Origin: an uncultured Collinsella sp.
Lineage (GTDB): Bacteria; Actinomycetota; Coriobacteriia; Coriobacteriales; Coriobacteriaceae
DNA length: 64,000 nt
Reading direction: 5' to 3'
NCBI GenBank assembly: GCA_900542945.1
Contig: UQPI01000003.1
Span: 1 to 64,000 of the forward strand
Below the pieces are notes generated by a model. That model saw nothing but the letters and a program-made list of their open reading frames with translations, made no database searches and had not been told where the DNA came from. Positions 43,959 to 53,415 of the stretch are shown piece after piece (the stretch's first letter is position 1; the number at the start of each line of letters is the position of its first letter). The translations under genes were made by a program, and so were the position numbers.

Positions 43959-45071
43959 CTAGTCGCGGTATCTAAAGTACGCCGCGCAGCTGCCTTCGGA
44001 GCTCACCATGCAGGGGCCGACGGGGTGTTCGGGCGTACATGCGTGGCCGAACAGCGGGCAGTCGCTCGGCGTGATGGCTCCGCGCAGCACGTCGCCGCAG
44101 CGGCACCCGCGTGGCTCGACCGTCGCCTCAACGGGCACATCAAAGCGGGCGCCGGCATCAAAGCGCGCGAATTCGGGTCGGATGGAAAGACCCGAAGCCG
44201 CAATCGGTCCCAGTCCGCGCCACGTGGTGTCGCACGGCTCAAACACCTGCTCGACCAGCTGGCGCGCCACGGGGTTGCCGTTCGCATTGACGCCGCGGCG
44301 GTAGGCATTGTCGATCGTCGGCCTGCTCTCGACAACCATTTGGACCAGCATGCAGATGCCCTGCAGGATATCGACCGGCTCAAATCCCGTGACCACGCCC
44401 GGGGTCTTAAACTCGTCGACCAAAAAGCCAAAGGGAGCTAAGCCCGTGATGGTGGCGACGTGCCCCGGCAGGATAAAGCCGTCGATAGTGGTCTCGGGAT
44501 CGTTGGCGATGGCTCGTAGCGCCGGCGGCGTGGTCTTATGAGCACAGTAGACCGAGAAATTCTGCAGCCCGCGCGCGTCTGCCTCCAGGATGGCGGCGGC
44601 GATGGCGGGCGTCGTGGTCTCAAAGCCGACGCCCATAAAGATGACCGGGCGATCGGGGTTATGTTCGGCGATATCGAGTGCATCGAGCGGGGAGTACACA
44701 ATGCGAATATCGCGCCCCGCCGCCTTTTGCGCGGCGAGCGAGGTAGACGACCCGGGCACGCGCATCATGTCGCCAAAGGTGGTGATGATGGCGCCGTCCA
44801 TCTTGGCGAGCGCGATTGCATGGTCGATATCGCGGTTGGCGGTAACGCAGACGGGGCAACCCGGACCGCTCAGCAGTTTGAGCCCGGCAGGCATAATGGA
44901 GCGAAAGCCATAGCGTCCGATGCTCACGGTATGCGTGCCACAGACTTCCATAAGGTTAATGGCGCGGTCGCCGACAAGCTCATGAATGCGCTCGATAAGC
45001 TCGCGAGCCAGCTTGGGATCGCGGAATACCGAGAAGTCGATACCGGAGCGAGCCGGCTGCTCGGGCGCCAC
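43959..45071 (-). CDS. hypD: Hydrogenase maturation protein HypD
   Basis: A 370-residue iron-sulfur protein that, with HypC, builds the Fe(CN)2CO unit. VCGTHT near residue 43 and GPGCPVC near residue 70 hold the key cysteines; the C-terminus has further cysteines for the [4Fe-4S] cluster (CRCGDVL, CPLFGHAC, CAAYFR). The start is GTG at 45071, overlapping the hypC stop by one base, which implies translational coupling. Confidence 0.95.
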   Translation of the reverse strand: MAPEQPARSGIDFSVFRDPKLARELIERIHELVGDRAINLMEVCGTHTVSIGRYGFRSIMPAGLKLLSGPGCPVCVTANRDIDHAIALAKMDGAIITTFGDMMRVPGSSTSLAAQKAAGRDIRIVYSPLDALDIAEHNPDRPVIFMGVGFETTTPAIAAAILEADARGLQNFSVYCAHKTTPPALRAIANDPETTIDGFILPGHVATITGLAPFGFLVDEFKTPGVVTGFEPVDILQGICMLVQMVVESRPTIDNAYRRGVNANGNPVARQLVEQVFEPCDTTWRGLGPIAASGLSIRPEFARFDAGARFDVPVEATVEPRGCRCGDVLRGAITPSDCPLFGHACTPEHPVGPCMVSSEGSCAAYFRYRD

Positions 45072-45331
45072 TAGTAAGCCTCCGCCGGATTGATGGCCAA
45101 CTGGTCCTCTTCGGCCAGTTCGGTCATGGCGTTGACCAGCTCGAGCGTCTCTTGCGCTTCCTGCTCATCGACAATCTGGATGCCAAAGCCGGCGTGCACA
45201 AGAACATAGTCGCCTACCTGCGCCGTCGGCACGAGTCTCAGCGAAACAGGGCGCTCGATGCCCATCATGTCGACGGTGGCCTTGAGGTCTTCGTCGCGTT
45301 TGACTACTTTACCGGGAACGGCAAGGCACAT
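45071..45331 (-). CDS. hypC: Hydrogenase maturation chaperone HypC
   Basis: An 86-residue chaperone with the invariant N-terminal MCLAVPGKV; Cys2 binds the iron unit. It overlaps hypD by one base. It follows hypF after a 131-base gap, which contains TTGCTC and TACCAT 17 bases apart as a possible promoter. Confidence 0.95.
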   Translation of the reverse strand: MCLAVPGKVVKRDEDLKATVDMMGIERPVSLRLVPTAQVGDYVLVHAGFGIQIVDEQEAQETLELVNAMTELAEEDQLAINPAEAY

Positions 45332-45462
45332 AATGTTCCTCTTTTATACGCTTTGCGCTGGATAGGCGCCTAATTACCCATCAGTTGATGGTAGCGCTCG
45401 CGGGAGTCACGAGCAAACGCGTTACACCTGTGAGACAGCGGCGCGCAGGCTGGCAAAACAGC

Positions 45463-46209
45463 CTATCGCGATGCCGTCTGCGCGAGGCGAGCGCGAGCGA
45501 TGGCGGCCTGACCGTAGGCGATGCAGCCGTCGTTGACGGGCACGGCGTGGGAGACCAAGACGGCAAGACTGGCGTCTTTGAGTTCGTGGGTAAGGAGCCG
45601 AAGCAAAAGTCGGTTCATGAACACGCCGCCCGAGAGCGCGACGGTGTCGAGGTCTTCACGGACGCAGATCTCGCTTGCGATGCGGGCCGACGCGTGTGCG
45701 ATGGTGACATGGAAGTCGAGCGCGAGCTTGCCGGCGGGCACGCCGGTCCTGATTCCTTCCAAAAGCGCCTCAAAAAGCGGTCTGGAGTTCAGAACATGGA
45801 AGTCGTCCGGACGGGATGATTCGGTTACGGAAAAGCTGGCCATATTGCCGGTGGGGCAGGCACTTTCACTGCTGAACGCGCGCCAGGCGGCGGCTTCGAG
45901 TTCTATGGCAGGCTCGCCCTCGTAGGTTGCCTTGTCGCAGATGCCCAGAATTGCTGCCGCGGCATCAAAGAGACGCCCCATGCTGCTGGTGCGCGGGCTG
46001 TTGATGCCGTGCTCGATCATGGTGGCTGTCACGCTGCGCGTTTGCTCGTCGAGGCTGCCCAAAAGCCGAGCGGCGCCTGGGTGCTCGAGCAGACCGAGCT
46101 CACTGAGCAGGGCAAAGGCGTTGCGGCGGGCGTCGCGCACGGAGGCCGCCCCGCCGGGGAGCGCCCAGGTGAGCAAATGCGCGGCGCGCTCAAAGCCGCC
46201 AAGGCCGAA
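45463..46209 (-). pseudogene. hypF: C-terminal part of frameshifted hypF
   Basis: About 249 codons continuing HypF in the other frame from GLGGFERAAHLLTWALPGG, through AFALLSEL and VALSGGVFMNRLL, the Kae1-like carbamoyl-transfer domain, to the normal end. The only in-frame ATG (46275) lies in a stretch that overlaps the first part in the wrong frame, so there is no real separate start. It is functional only if the frameshift is an error or is bypassed. Confidence 0.8.
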
Positions 46210-47923
46210 ACTCGCCGCCCCAAATGGTCCCATCGGTGCCGGCGCCGGTGCCGTCAAAGGCGATGCCAAGGACACGCGCGTCGGTTGTAAGCTGGCCCGC
46301 GGCGATGGCCTCGGCCATTACGCTCGCGATATGCGCATGATGGTGCTGCACCTCGACGAGCGGCAGATTGTGCTCCCGTGCCTGCTCGCGCGCCCACTGG
46401 CTCGATAGATAGCTGGGGTGCAAATCGCAGGCCAAGGCGGCGGGCGCCAAGTCAAAGAGATCTTCCAAGCGCGTGCGCGCGGCGTTCCAGGCATCGAAGG
46501 TCTCGCCGTTTTCAACATCGCCGATATGCTGCGACACAAAACAGGTTGCCTCGCCGTTCGTCCCTTCACGCGTGAGCGCAATCGTGGCCTTTTGTTGTGG
46601 CCCGCAGGCGAGCACGCAGGACGGAGCGCCGTCGAGCGCCGGCAACGGCAGCGGCTGGGGTGCATATCCGCGAGCGCGGCGCACGGGCATAACGGCGCCG
46701 TCGACCACGCGCACCACGGAGTCGTCGTAGCGCGAGAGAATCGCGCGGTCGTTGCCGAGCAGCGCGTCGGCAATGCCGGCGGCAACGAGGCGCTCCCAGG
46801 CAAGATCGTCATCGGTCTCGATGGGCTCTTCGCTCAGGTTTCCGCTGGTCATGACGAGCGCGTGCATACCGCGGGCTTCTGCCGCGGCAAGCAACAGATG
46901 CTGAAGCGGGGTGTAGGGGAGCATAACACCGAGCTCTGGAAGGTCGTGCGCGACGGACGGCGCGAGCGCGAGGGCGTCGGGGGAGCCGCCGCTCTCGCAA
47001 GCAGCACGTCGGCGCAGCAGCACAATGGGGCGAATGCTGCCGGCCAGCAAGCCGCGTGCAACGTCGTTGACATGGCACAGGCGTTCAGCGTCGGCAAGGT
47101 CGCGTACCATAACGGCAAGCGGTTTGTTGCTGCGGCGTTTGCGGCGGCGAAGCTCGGCTACCGCCTGCTCGTTGGAAGCGTCGCATGCCAAGTGAAATCC
47201 GCCCAGACCCTTGATGGCGACGATACCGCCACCGGCCAGCAGCTCAACACAGCGGTCGATAATGGCGTCGCTGGTCTCGCGCGTGGTGCCGACGGCCGGC
47301 AACGCGGCGGCTTCGCCCGGCTCACCGCCCACGCTCGCTTCGCGCCACGTGATATGCGGCCCGCAATCAAAGCAGGCATCGGGCTGCGCGTGAAAACGCC
47401 GGTCGAGTGGGTCGGCATACTCCGCGGCGCACTTGGGACACATGGGAAAACAATCCATCGACGTGGCCGCTCGGTCATAAGGCAGCGATCGGATGATGGT
47501 AAAGCGTGGGCCGCAGTTAGTGCAGTTGATAAAGGGGTAGTGATAGCGCCGATCGGCGGGGTTGAACAACTCGCGCAGACAATCATCGCAGGTGGCGATA
47601 TCGGGCGAGACGAGCGTCGTGTGCGCGGTCTGGTCCTGCGATGCCACAATACGAAAGCCCTGCTCATCGGCAGCGCTCCAGCCGCCAGGCTTCAAATCCG
47701 CAATATCGACTCGCTCAACGCGAGCCGCCGCGGGCGCATGCTCAGAAAGAGCAGCGACAAATCCGTCAACCGCCTCGGCACGGGCGTGCGCCTCGATATG
47801 CACGCCGTCGCCCGCGTTGAGCACCCATCCGCAAATGCCATGCGCCATGGCCTCGCGATACACAAACGGCCGCATGCCAACGCCCTGCACAATGCCCGTT
47901 ACATGAATATGCACATGTCGCAT
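46190..47923 (-). pseudogene. hypF: N-terminal part of frameshifted hypF (carbamoyltransferase)
   Basis: HypF makes the carbamoyl group for the hydrogenase cyanide ligands. This part holds the acylphosphatase domain (VTGIVQGVGMRPFVYR), two zinc-binding sets (CDDCLREL ... CTNCGPRF and CPKCAAEY ... CFDCGPH), the YrdC-like domain (AIKGLGGFHLACDA) and the start of the Kae1-like domain, up to GTDGTIWGGEF. There the frame shifts and a stop comes six codons later. Usual proteins have a few residues between GGEF and the next block, so several bases appear to be missing. GAGGGG precedes the ATG at 47923. Confidence 0.85.
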
Positions 47924-47965
47924 GCGACACCCCTCATCAAAACCGACCAAATAGGGACAGGTGCG

Positions 47966-48478
47966 CTACAGCCCCAGGCTCTGCTTGGTGGCGGCACACG
48001 TGAGCTCGCCGTGCTTAACGCCGCGCAGGCCCAGCAGACGGTCGGCTAGTTCGTAGACGCGCTCGCCGCGACCCTTGAGCGCCAGAATCTCCAAGCAGTT
48101 GTGGTGATCCAGATGCACGTGCATGGTCGATACGATCTCGTCGGTGTAGTCGTGCTGCACTTCGTCCAGACGGCGCGTCAGGTCGCCGGTATGGTGGTCG
48201 TAGATCATGGTGAGCGACCCGATAACATGCTCATCGGGCGTGCGCATCTGCTCCTTGGCGATCGAGGCGCGAATCAGGTCGCGCACGGCCTCGGAGCGGT
48301 TGGCCACGTCGCCGCGGCGCGCGATCTGTTCGTCAAAACGGCGCAGCAGGTCGTCCGGTGCGGTAACCGAAAAGCGGACCAGCTCGGAGCCGGAACCACT
48401 ACAGTGGCAGCCTGCGTCACCGTCCGCCCCGTGCGGATGCTCGTGCTCGTACCCGCAGCCGTGCTCGTGTTCGGCCAC
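47966..48478 (-). CDS. nikR: Nickel-responsive regulator NikR
   Basis: A 170-residue ribbon-helix-helix regulator with the NikR nickel site: HVHLDHHNCLEIL supplies the His and Cys ligands in the ACT-like domain (about 90-160). The DNA-binding part (LVRFSVTAPDDLLRRFDEQI) starts near residue 34, later than usual, because of an unusual His/Cys-rich leader (HEHGCGYEHEHPHG) that could hold extra metal. It lies between a small unknown gene and hypF, so the locus links nickel sensing with hydrogenase maturation. Confidence 0.93.
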   Translation of the reverse strand: MAEHEHGCGYEHEHPHGADGDAGCHCSGSGSELVRFSVTAPDDLLRRFDEQIARRGDVANRSEAVRDLIRASIAKEQMRTPDEHVIGSLTMIYDHHTGDLTRRLDEVQHDYTDEIVSTMHVHLDHHNCLEILALKGRGERVYELADRLLGLRGVKHGELTCAATKQSLGL

Positions 48479-48479
48479 G

Positions 48480-48728
48480 TTACACCAGCTTCACGGAGCC
48501 GACGGAGTTGTGGTCGGCCTCGATGGCCTCTTCGTAGCCCTCGAGTGCGTTGTGGGCCTCGTGCAGCGCGGCCATGGCTGCCTCGAGCTTGGCGCCGATG
48601 CGCTCCATGTCAAAATTCTCGGTCGCATGCAGCAACTGATGGCTCCACTCGTGAGCGAGCTCGATGGTGTCGTCGACCTGCTTGACGCTCATGGCAAGCT
48701 GGCTCATGTTCATTCCAACATCATGCAT
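48480..48728 (-). CDS. Small helical protein upstream of nikR, unknown
   Basis: An 82-residue protein predicted to be mostly helical, with two His in HEWSHQLLHATENF and several Met near the start. Its stop is one base from the nikR start, so the two are co-translated. No family recognised. The position suggests a nickel- or hydrogenase-related accessory role. AGGAGA precedes the ATG. Confidence 0.7.
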   Translation of the reverse strand: MHDVGMNMSQLAMSVKQVDDTIELAHEWSHQLLHATENFDMERIGAKLEAAMAALHEAHNALEGYEEAIEADHNSVGSVKLV

Positions 48729-48798
48729 GGGAAATCTCCTTGTGTGGACGGTAATCCAGTGGTTCAGATTTTACTACGCCCGCTCTGCGCGCCGCTGC

Positions 48799-48840
48799 AT
48801 AAGAAAACGGGTGCGAGTCTGTGCGACTCGCACCCGTTCA
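48799..48840 (-). terminator. Terminator of thioredoxin gene
   Basis: AACGGGTGCGAGTC pairs perfectly with GACTCGCACCCGTT, followed on the minus strand by TTTTCTTAT. Confidence 0.85.
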
Positions 48841-48949
48841 CTGGGGGCTGTTTGTAGCTACCATACTATCCGTGGTCGCACGCGCCGCACCCGGCAGTCC
48901 GGCAAGCGGTGCAAAACCGCTCATGGACGGCGGGCAAGTAACAAGCGTA

Positions 48950-49270
48950 TTACAGATGCTTCTCCAGCAGCGCCTGCAGCCTCGCCTTGGGCAGAGCGCC
49001 AACCGAGCGGTCAATCTCCTCGCCGTTCTTAAACACAATCAGCGTGGGGATGCTCATGACGCCATACTTCATGGCCAGGTCCTGGTTGTCGTCGACGTTG
49101 CATTTGGCAACGGCAAGCTTGCCCGCCAGCTCATCGGCTACCTCGTCCACGATGGGCGAGAGCGATCGGCAGGGCCCGCACCAGGGTGCCCAAAAATCGA
49201 CCAGCACGGGCAGGCTGTCGTTAACGATGGAATCGAAGTTCTCGGGGGTAATCTGCTTAATGTCAGCCAT
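48950..49270 (-). CDS. trxA: Thioredoxin
   Basis: A 106-residue thioredoxin with the active site WAPWCGPCR near residue 28 and cis-proline IPT near residue 73. It reduces protein disulfides in the cytoplasm. The start at 49270 follows GGAGG; the longer reading frame upstream is not supported. No reductase gene is adjacent. Confidence 0.95.
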   Translation of the reverse strand: MADIKQITPENFDSIVNDSLPVLVDFWAPWCGPCRSLSPIVDEVADELAGKLAVAKCNVDDNQDLAMKYGVMSIPTLIVFKNGEEIDRSVGALPKARLQALLEKHL

Positions 49271-49406
49271 GGTGACCTCCATAATACGACGCGGCTCGGC
49301 CGCGTAAAACTCAGTACGACCGTGCTTATACCCAGCCGCCCGCAAAGCAACCACTCGCGGGCAGCTCTTTTATATAATGGTGGGCACGCAAACGATTGGA
49401 GAGCGC

Positions 49407-49982
49407 ATGTCCACGTCACAAAGCCAGAAAAAAGAAGCTATCGCCCAGGCGGCCGAGCAGGAGCTCACATCGCTTGCGGTCCGTGGCGTGCGCATCGTGG
49501 GCAACGCGTGCTCGCCGATCGTGCTGGTCAAAGGCGATTTGGACGAGGCCGAGCGTTCGGGCGGCGAGCTGGCTGCCGGTCCGGACGGTGCTGCGCTGCG
49601 CAAGGCGCTTGGGGCCATCGGCTACGCGCCCGAGGATTTTTGCGTGCTGGCAAGCGTCGCCGGCACAGGTGACGGAGCGGTCGCGGTGGGCGAGACTCTG
49701 CCGTGCGAGCTGTTCCGCGAGGCGCTTGAGGCTCTGGATCCCGAGGCGGTGCTGCTGCTCGATAACAGCGCGGCCGATGTCATGCGCGAAACCTACGCCG
49801 ATATGCTCGTGGCGATTGATGACTTCGACACCGCCATGCTCAAGCCCGGCCTGGTCGCCCATGTGCAGGGCCGCCGCGTGCTCGCGCTCGATGGCTTTGA
49901 GGCGGCGCTGACCGACAAAGCGGCCAAGCAGCGTATGTGGGCCTACATCAAGCAGCTGACTCCGGCGGCCGCTCCGCTGTAG
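49407..49982 (+). CDS. Hypothetical protein, unknown
   Basis: A 191-residue soluble protein without a recognised family. It has an Ala/Gly-rich N-terminal half, a mixed beta/alpha middle (VLLLDNSAADVMRETYADMLVAIDDFD) and a short C-terminal helix. The ATG follows GGAGAG, and TATAAT lies 29 bases upstream at 49373. It is divergent from trxA and convergent with the histidine kinase gene. A GC hairpin (CGGTAAG pairing CTTACCG) follows the stop. Confidence 0.65.
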   Translation: MSTSQSQKKEAIAQAAEQELTSLAVRGVRIVGNACSPIVLVKGDLDEAERSGGELAAGPDGAALRKALGAIGYAPEDFCVLASVAGTGDGAVAVGETLPCELFREALEALDPEAVLLLDNSAADVMRETYADMLVAIDDFDTAMLKPGLVAHVQGRRVLALDGFEAALTDKAAKQRMWAYIKQLTPAAAPL

Positions 49983-50042
49983 CGGACCGGAGCCGGTAAG
50001 GCGGCCCTGACGGGTCGAGCGCGGCGCCGGCTTACCGCGTCC

Positions 50043-51323
50043 CTACATCACGGCGCGAAGCTCAAACCGGTCGCCGTTGATGCGGAACTGGCAGTTGCCG
50101 TTCATGCGTTCGACGGCAAGCTTAATGCTCTTGGTTCCAAAGCCGTGTCCGGTGTGCCCGGCTACGGGCATGCCGTCGACCATATGCGGCGGCCGTCCAA
50201 ATGTGTTGGAAACCGAAAGCAGCAGCTGCCCGTCTTCAAACCGCAGATCAAGATCGACAAAGCGCTTGCCCTCGGGGGCGGCGCTCGCCGCGGCAATGGC
50301 GTTTTCCAGGGCATTCGAAAGCACGCTGAACAGGTCGACATCGGCCACATGCACGCTCTGGGGCACGGCGGCGCGCAGGTTGGCGGTAATGCCGCGCTTG
50401 CTGATGTCCGAGCCAAACGACGAAAGCGCGATGTTGACGGTCTCGTTGGCGCTGTAGCGGCGCACGGCGGTGCGGTCGTTGGCCTCGCATAGCGTATCGA
50501 TGCGATCGAGTGCCTCGTCGGTGCGGCCTTCGTCGATCAAGACGGCCAGACCGCGCAAGAAGTGCCGCATGTCGTGGCGCAGAATTGACAGCTCGCGTCC
50601 GGACTGGCGCCATGCATCGAGTTCCTTCATGGCCGAGCTATCGCGTGTCTCGAGCATCCAGCGTTCACGCTCGGCAGCCTCTTTTTCTTCGTATTCACGC
50701 AGGTAGACAGCGAGGAACATAAGGTAGAACGCGCAGAGCGCAAAGGCCAAAAACTCAACCGTTACCACCGAGCCCGAGTGGAACAGCGTGGTGTAGACGT
50801 TGGTGGCATAGTCAAAGACGTAATAGACGAGCGGCAGGATGAGCAGAATCTCGAGCTCGGTAGGGCTTTTGACCGCCAGACGGGGTCCAATGTCACGGGC
50901 CCAATGCAGCAGGATCGCAAAGACGGCGACCGTGGTGATAATGCGCGCCACGTAGTACGCGATTTGCGAGTCAGTGGCGGCGAGCGCGGCGATGCCCATC
51001 CAGTTGCTGAATTGGCAGCTCAGGTAGGCACTGGTGACTCCCAACATAACGAGCAGCGGGCTCAGACGATAGCGCGCACACAGGTAGACGATAAGCGGCA
51101 GGTGCACGACAAGCGGATAAGCCTGACGGGCAAAAAGCTCTCCGCCTACGACATTGGCGATCGAAAAGGCAGCGCCGGTTGCGGCTCCGACCCCCACCAA
51201 CTCGAGTGCATGGCGTCGATTAATTTCGATACCGCACAGCGCCGCCGAGGCAAAGACGCCAAAGAGTAGCGTTGTGGCGTGGTGGATTGCCCAAAGGACC
51301 ATTTCGACCGAGGAGATCATCAA
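50043..51323 (-). CDS. GHKL sensor histidine kinase
   Basis: A 426-residue kinase with six or seven membrane helices (1-205) and a GHKL catalytic core. The likely phospho-acceptor is His250 in LRHDMRHFL, and the ATPase N box lies in SVLSNALENAIAAA with a G box in GHGFGTKSI. This layout matches AgrC-type quorum or peptide sensors. Its ATG overlaps the regulator's stop by four bases, so the two form a pair. No peptide pheromone gene was recognised nearby. Confidence 0.88.
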   Translation of the reverse strand: MMISSVEMVLWAIHHATTLLFGVFASAALCGIEINRRHALELVGVGAATGAAFSIANVVGGELFARQAYPLVVHLPLIVYLCARYRLSPLLVMLGVTSAYLSCQFSNWMGIAALAATDSQIAYYVARIITTVAVFAILLHWARDIGPRLAVKSPTELEILLILPLVYYVFDYATNVYTTLFHSGSVVTVEFLAFALCAFYLMFLAVYLREYEEKEAAERERWMLETRDSSAMKELDAWRQSGRELSILRHDMRHFLRGLAVLIDEGRTDEALDRIDTLCEANDRTAVRRYSANETVNIALSSFGSDISKRGITANLRAAVPQSVHVADVDLFSVLSNALENAIAAASAAPEGKRFVDLDLRFEDGQLLLSVSNTFGRPPHMVDGMPVAGHTGHGFGTKSIKLAVERMNGNCQFRINGDRFELRAVM

Positions 51324-52042
51324 CGCCTCCCGCCCTCAAAGCGCACCGCAAAGTAGGCGTCTTGGAATCCCTGCTTGCAGCTGCGCGAAAGCGGGATGCA
51401 CGCGCCCGAGCGCATGACGATGTCCGTGCGATCGAAGTGGTCGATGTTGCGCAAGTTGACCTGGTAGCTACGGTGGCATTTAAAGAAGGTGGCATTTTGC
51501 GCCAAGCGGTCCTCGACGCTGCGGAACGACTCGAGTGCCTCGATATCGCGTCCGTCGCGCAGGTGGAAGACCACGTGCTTGTTGCGCGCCTCGGCATATT
51601 CGATGTCGGACAGGCGCAGGGCGTGGTAGCCAAAGGACGTTTTGATGACGAGTTCGTCGGTCGCTGCCGGATGCATGCTCGAAAGCTCGTCCAGCAGTTG
51701 CACCAGGCGCTCGTAGGCCACGGGCTTGAGCAGATAGTCGAAGGCGCGGACCTCGTAGGACTCCAGGGCGAACTCGGGCGATGAGGTGAGAAACACCAGG
51801 CGTACGGCGGTGTCGGCCTGGCGCAATTCGCGTGCGGTGTCCATGCCGTTGACGAGCGGCATGATCATATCGAGCAGGATGATGTCGGCGCGCGATGCGG
51901 CATGGCGGGCCAGCAGGTCCTCGCCGCGCGTGACGAGCGCAACATCGACCGCCGTGCCCGTCTCGCTCGACCAACGGTCGATCATCCGGTGCAGTCTATC
52001 TAGAAAAGCGACGTCGTCGTCGCAGGCGATAATCTTGAGCAT
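51320..52042 (-). CDS. LytTR-family response regulator
   Basis: A 240-residue regulator with a receiver domain (Asp58 in IILLDMIMP, Lys in YLLKPVAY near 107) and a C-terminal LytTR DNA-binding domain (about 130-240, HRSYQVNLRNI). It is the partner of the kinase downstream. The start at 52042 follows a G-rich site; an upstream start is less likely. Confidence 0.92.
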   Translation of the reverse strand: MLKIIACDDDVAFLDRLHRMIDRWSSETGTAVDVALVTRGEDLLARHAASRADIILLDMIMPLVNGMDTARELRQADTAVRLVFLTSSPEFALESYEVRAFDYLLKPVAYERLVQLLDELSSMHPAATDELVIKTSFGYHALRLSDIEYAEARNKHVVFHLRDGRDIEALESFRSVEDRLAQNATFFKCHRSYQVNLRNIDHFDRTDIVMRSGACIPLSRSCKQGFQDAYFAVRFEGGRR

Positions 52043-52248
52043 TCGGGCCCCCTTAGTAATTCGATTTTGCCACATTGGGCGCGGACCACTCGCGGGGGAG
52101 CGCCCGTTCGTGCCTCACGGTGCGCAACTCGCGCCGAGCGGTATTGCGGTGGCGAAAGATGCCTCCTGCGCTATCGAGAGCTCGGCTATCCTCAGCTTGC
52201 CAGTTCGAAAATGGACCTGCCGCATGATTGACTCTTTATTTCAACTTT

Positions 52249-52298
52249 ACACCTAGGTTTACAGCTGTCTTGTCAGCTGTAAACCTAGGTGTCATACT
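52249..52298 (+). promoter_or_regulatory. NiaR-type operator and nadA promoter
   Basis: The 19 bases at 52249-52267 (ACACCTAGGTTTACAGCTG) are a perfect inverted copy of 52274-52292, with six bases between. The promoter overlaps it: TTGTCA (52270-52275), 17 bases, CATACT (52293-52298). The inner part resembles a TGTC-N-GACA style NiaR site. NiaR, encoded at the operon's end, probably binds here when niacin is plentiful. Confidence 0.7.
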
Positions 52299-52333
52299 AA
52301 AGCCCCAAGATTCGCCAAAAGAGAGGGGCCTTG

Positions 52334-53359
52334 ATGGCACAGAGCGCGAACATGGATGCGTCGGAGCTTGCACGCGATATCGCGGCCGGCCTGGCATCGG
52401 CAACGACGGCAACGGAGCGCGCGGCATTGGTGCCCGCAGAGCTCGTCGAGGCCATTCAGCAACTTAAAACCCAGCGCGACGCGGTGATCCTGGCGCACTA
52501 TTACGTGGCGCCCGAGGTCCAGGCTGTGGCCGATTACGTCGGCGACAGCTTCTACCTGGCAAAGCTTGCCAAGAGCCTGCCGCAGCAGACCATCGTGCTG
52601 TGCGGCGTGGAGTTTATGGGCGAGAGCGCCAAGCTGCTCAATCCCACCAAGACCGTGCTGCTGCCCGAGCCGGGCGCGGACTGTCCCATGGCGCACATGG
52701 TCAAGCGCGAGACGGTCGATGCGGCGCGCGCCGAGTACGGCGACGACCTGGCCGTGGTCTGCTACGTCAACTCCACGGTCGAGATCAAGAGCTGGAGTGA
52801 CGTGTGCGTTACCAGCTCAAACGCCGTCAAGATCGTCTCCGAGCTGCCGCAGCAGCACATCTTGTTCATTCCCGACCAGAACCTGGGCCGCTTCGTAGCC
52901 GAGCAGGTGCCCCAAAAGCACGTCATCCTCAACAACGGCTACTGCCCGCGCCATCACATCATCACCGTCGAGCAGATCGTTGACGCGACGGAGGCCCACC
53001 CCGACGCGCTCGTGCTGGCGCATCCTGAGTGCAAGGCCGACGTCTTGGCCGAGGCCGACTACATCGGCTCCACCGCCGGCATCATCAAGTACGCCGAGGA
53101 GTCCGACGCGAGCGAGTTCATTATCGTGACGGTCCGCGGCGTGCTCTACGAGCTCGAGCGCCGCTGCGAGGGCACCGGCAAAAAGTTCTACTTCCCCGCG
53201 GTGCAGCCCACCTGCGTCAACATGGATCTCATCACGCTCGAAAAACTCGTGCGCTGCCTGGAGACGGGCGAGGGCGAGGTGCAGATCGGCGTGTCGGACG
53301 AGGCCGCCGACCAGGCCAAACTTACGCTCGACCGCATGCTCGAGTACGCGGCGCGCTAA
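52334..53359 (+). CDS. nadA: Quinolinate synthase
   Basis: A 341-residue enzyme joining iminoaspartate and dihydroxyacetone phosphate to make quinolinate, the second step of de novo NAD synthesis. It needs a [4Fe-4S] cluster; the three cysteines are in VLCGVEF, NGYCPRH and QPTCVNM. The start at 52334 follows GAGAGGGG. First gene of nadA-nadB-nadC-niaR. Confidence 0.96.
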   Translation: MAQSANMDASELARDIAAGLASATTATERAALVPAELVEAIQQLKTQRDAVILAHYYVAPEVQAVADYVGDSFYLAKLAKSLPQQTIVLCGVEFMGESAKLLNPTKTVLLPEPGADCPMAHMVKRETVDAARAEYGDDLAVVCYVNSTVEIKSWSDVCVTSSNAVKIVSELPQQHILFIPDQNLGRFVAEQVPQKHVILNNGYCPRHHIITVEQIVDATEAHPDALVLAHPECKADVLAEADYIGSTAGIIKYAEESDASEFIIVTVRGVLYELERRCEGTGKKFYFPAVQPTCVNMDLITLEKLVRCLETGEGEVQIGVSDEAADQAKLTLDRMLEYAAR

Positions 53360-53364
53360 GCCAA

Positions 53365-53395
53365 TGTGACATGAGGGACAGTCCCTTATGTCACA
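53365..53395. repeat. Palindrome between nadA and nadB
   Basis: TGTGACATGAGGGA pairs with TCCCTTATGTCACA with one mismatch around three bases. It has the same GGGAC core as the other short dispersed palindromes. It could tune expression of nadB. Confidence 0.65.
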
Positions 53396-53415
53396 TAACA
53401 AGGGAGAGGATTCCT

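Noticed and set aside
46190..46275. Independent start (ATG at 46275) for the C-terminal hypF frame
   Set aside because: The first 20 codons lie in the wrong frame of conserved HypF sequence, so it is not a true gene start.
48850..48950. tRNA-like pattern between the nikR locus and trxA
   Set aside because: No T-arm GTTCRA motif or cloverleaf could be built; only a short GC inverted repeat is present.
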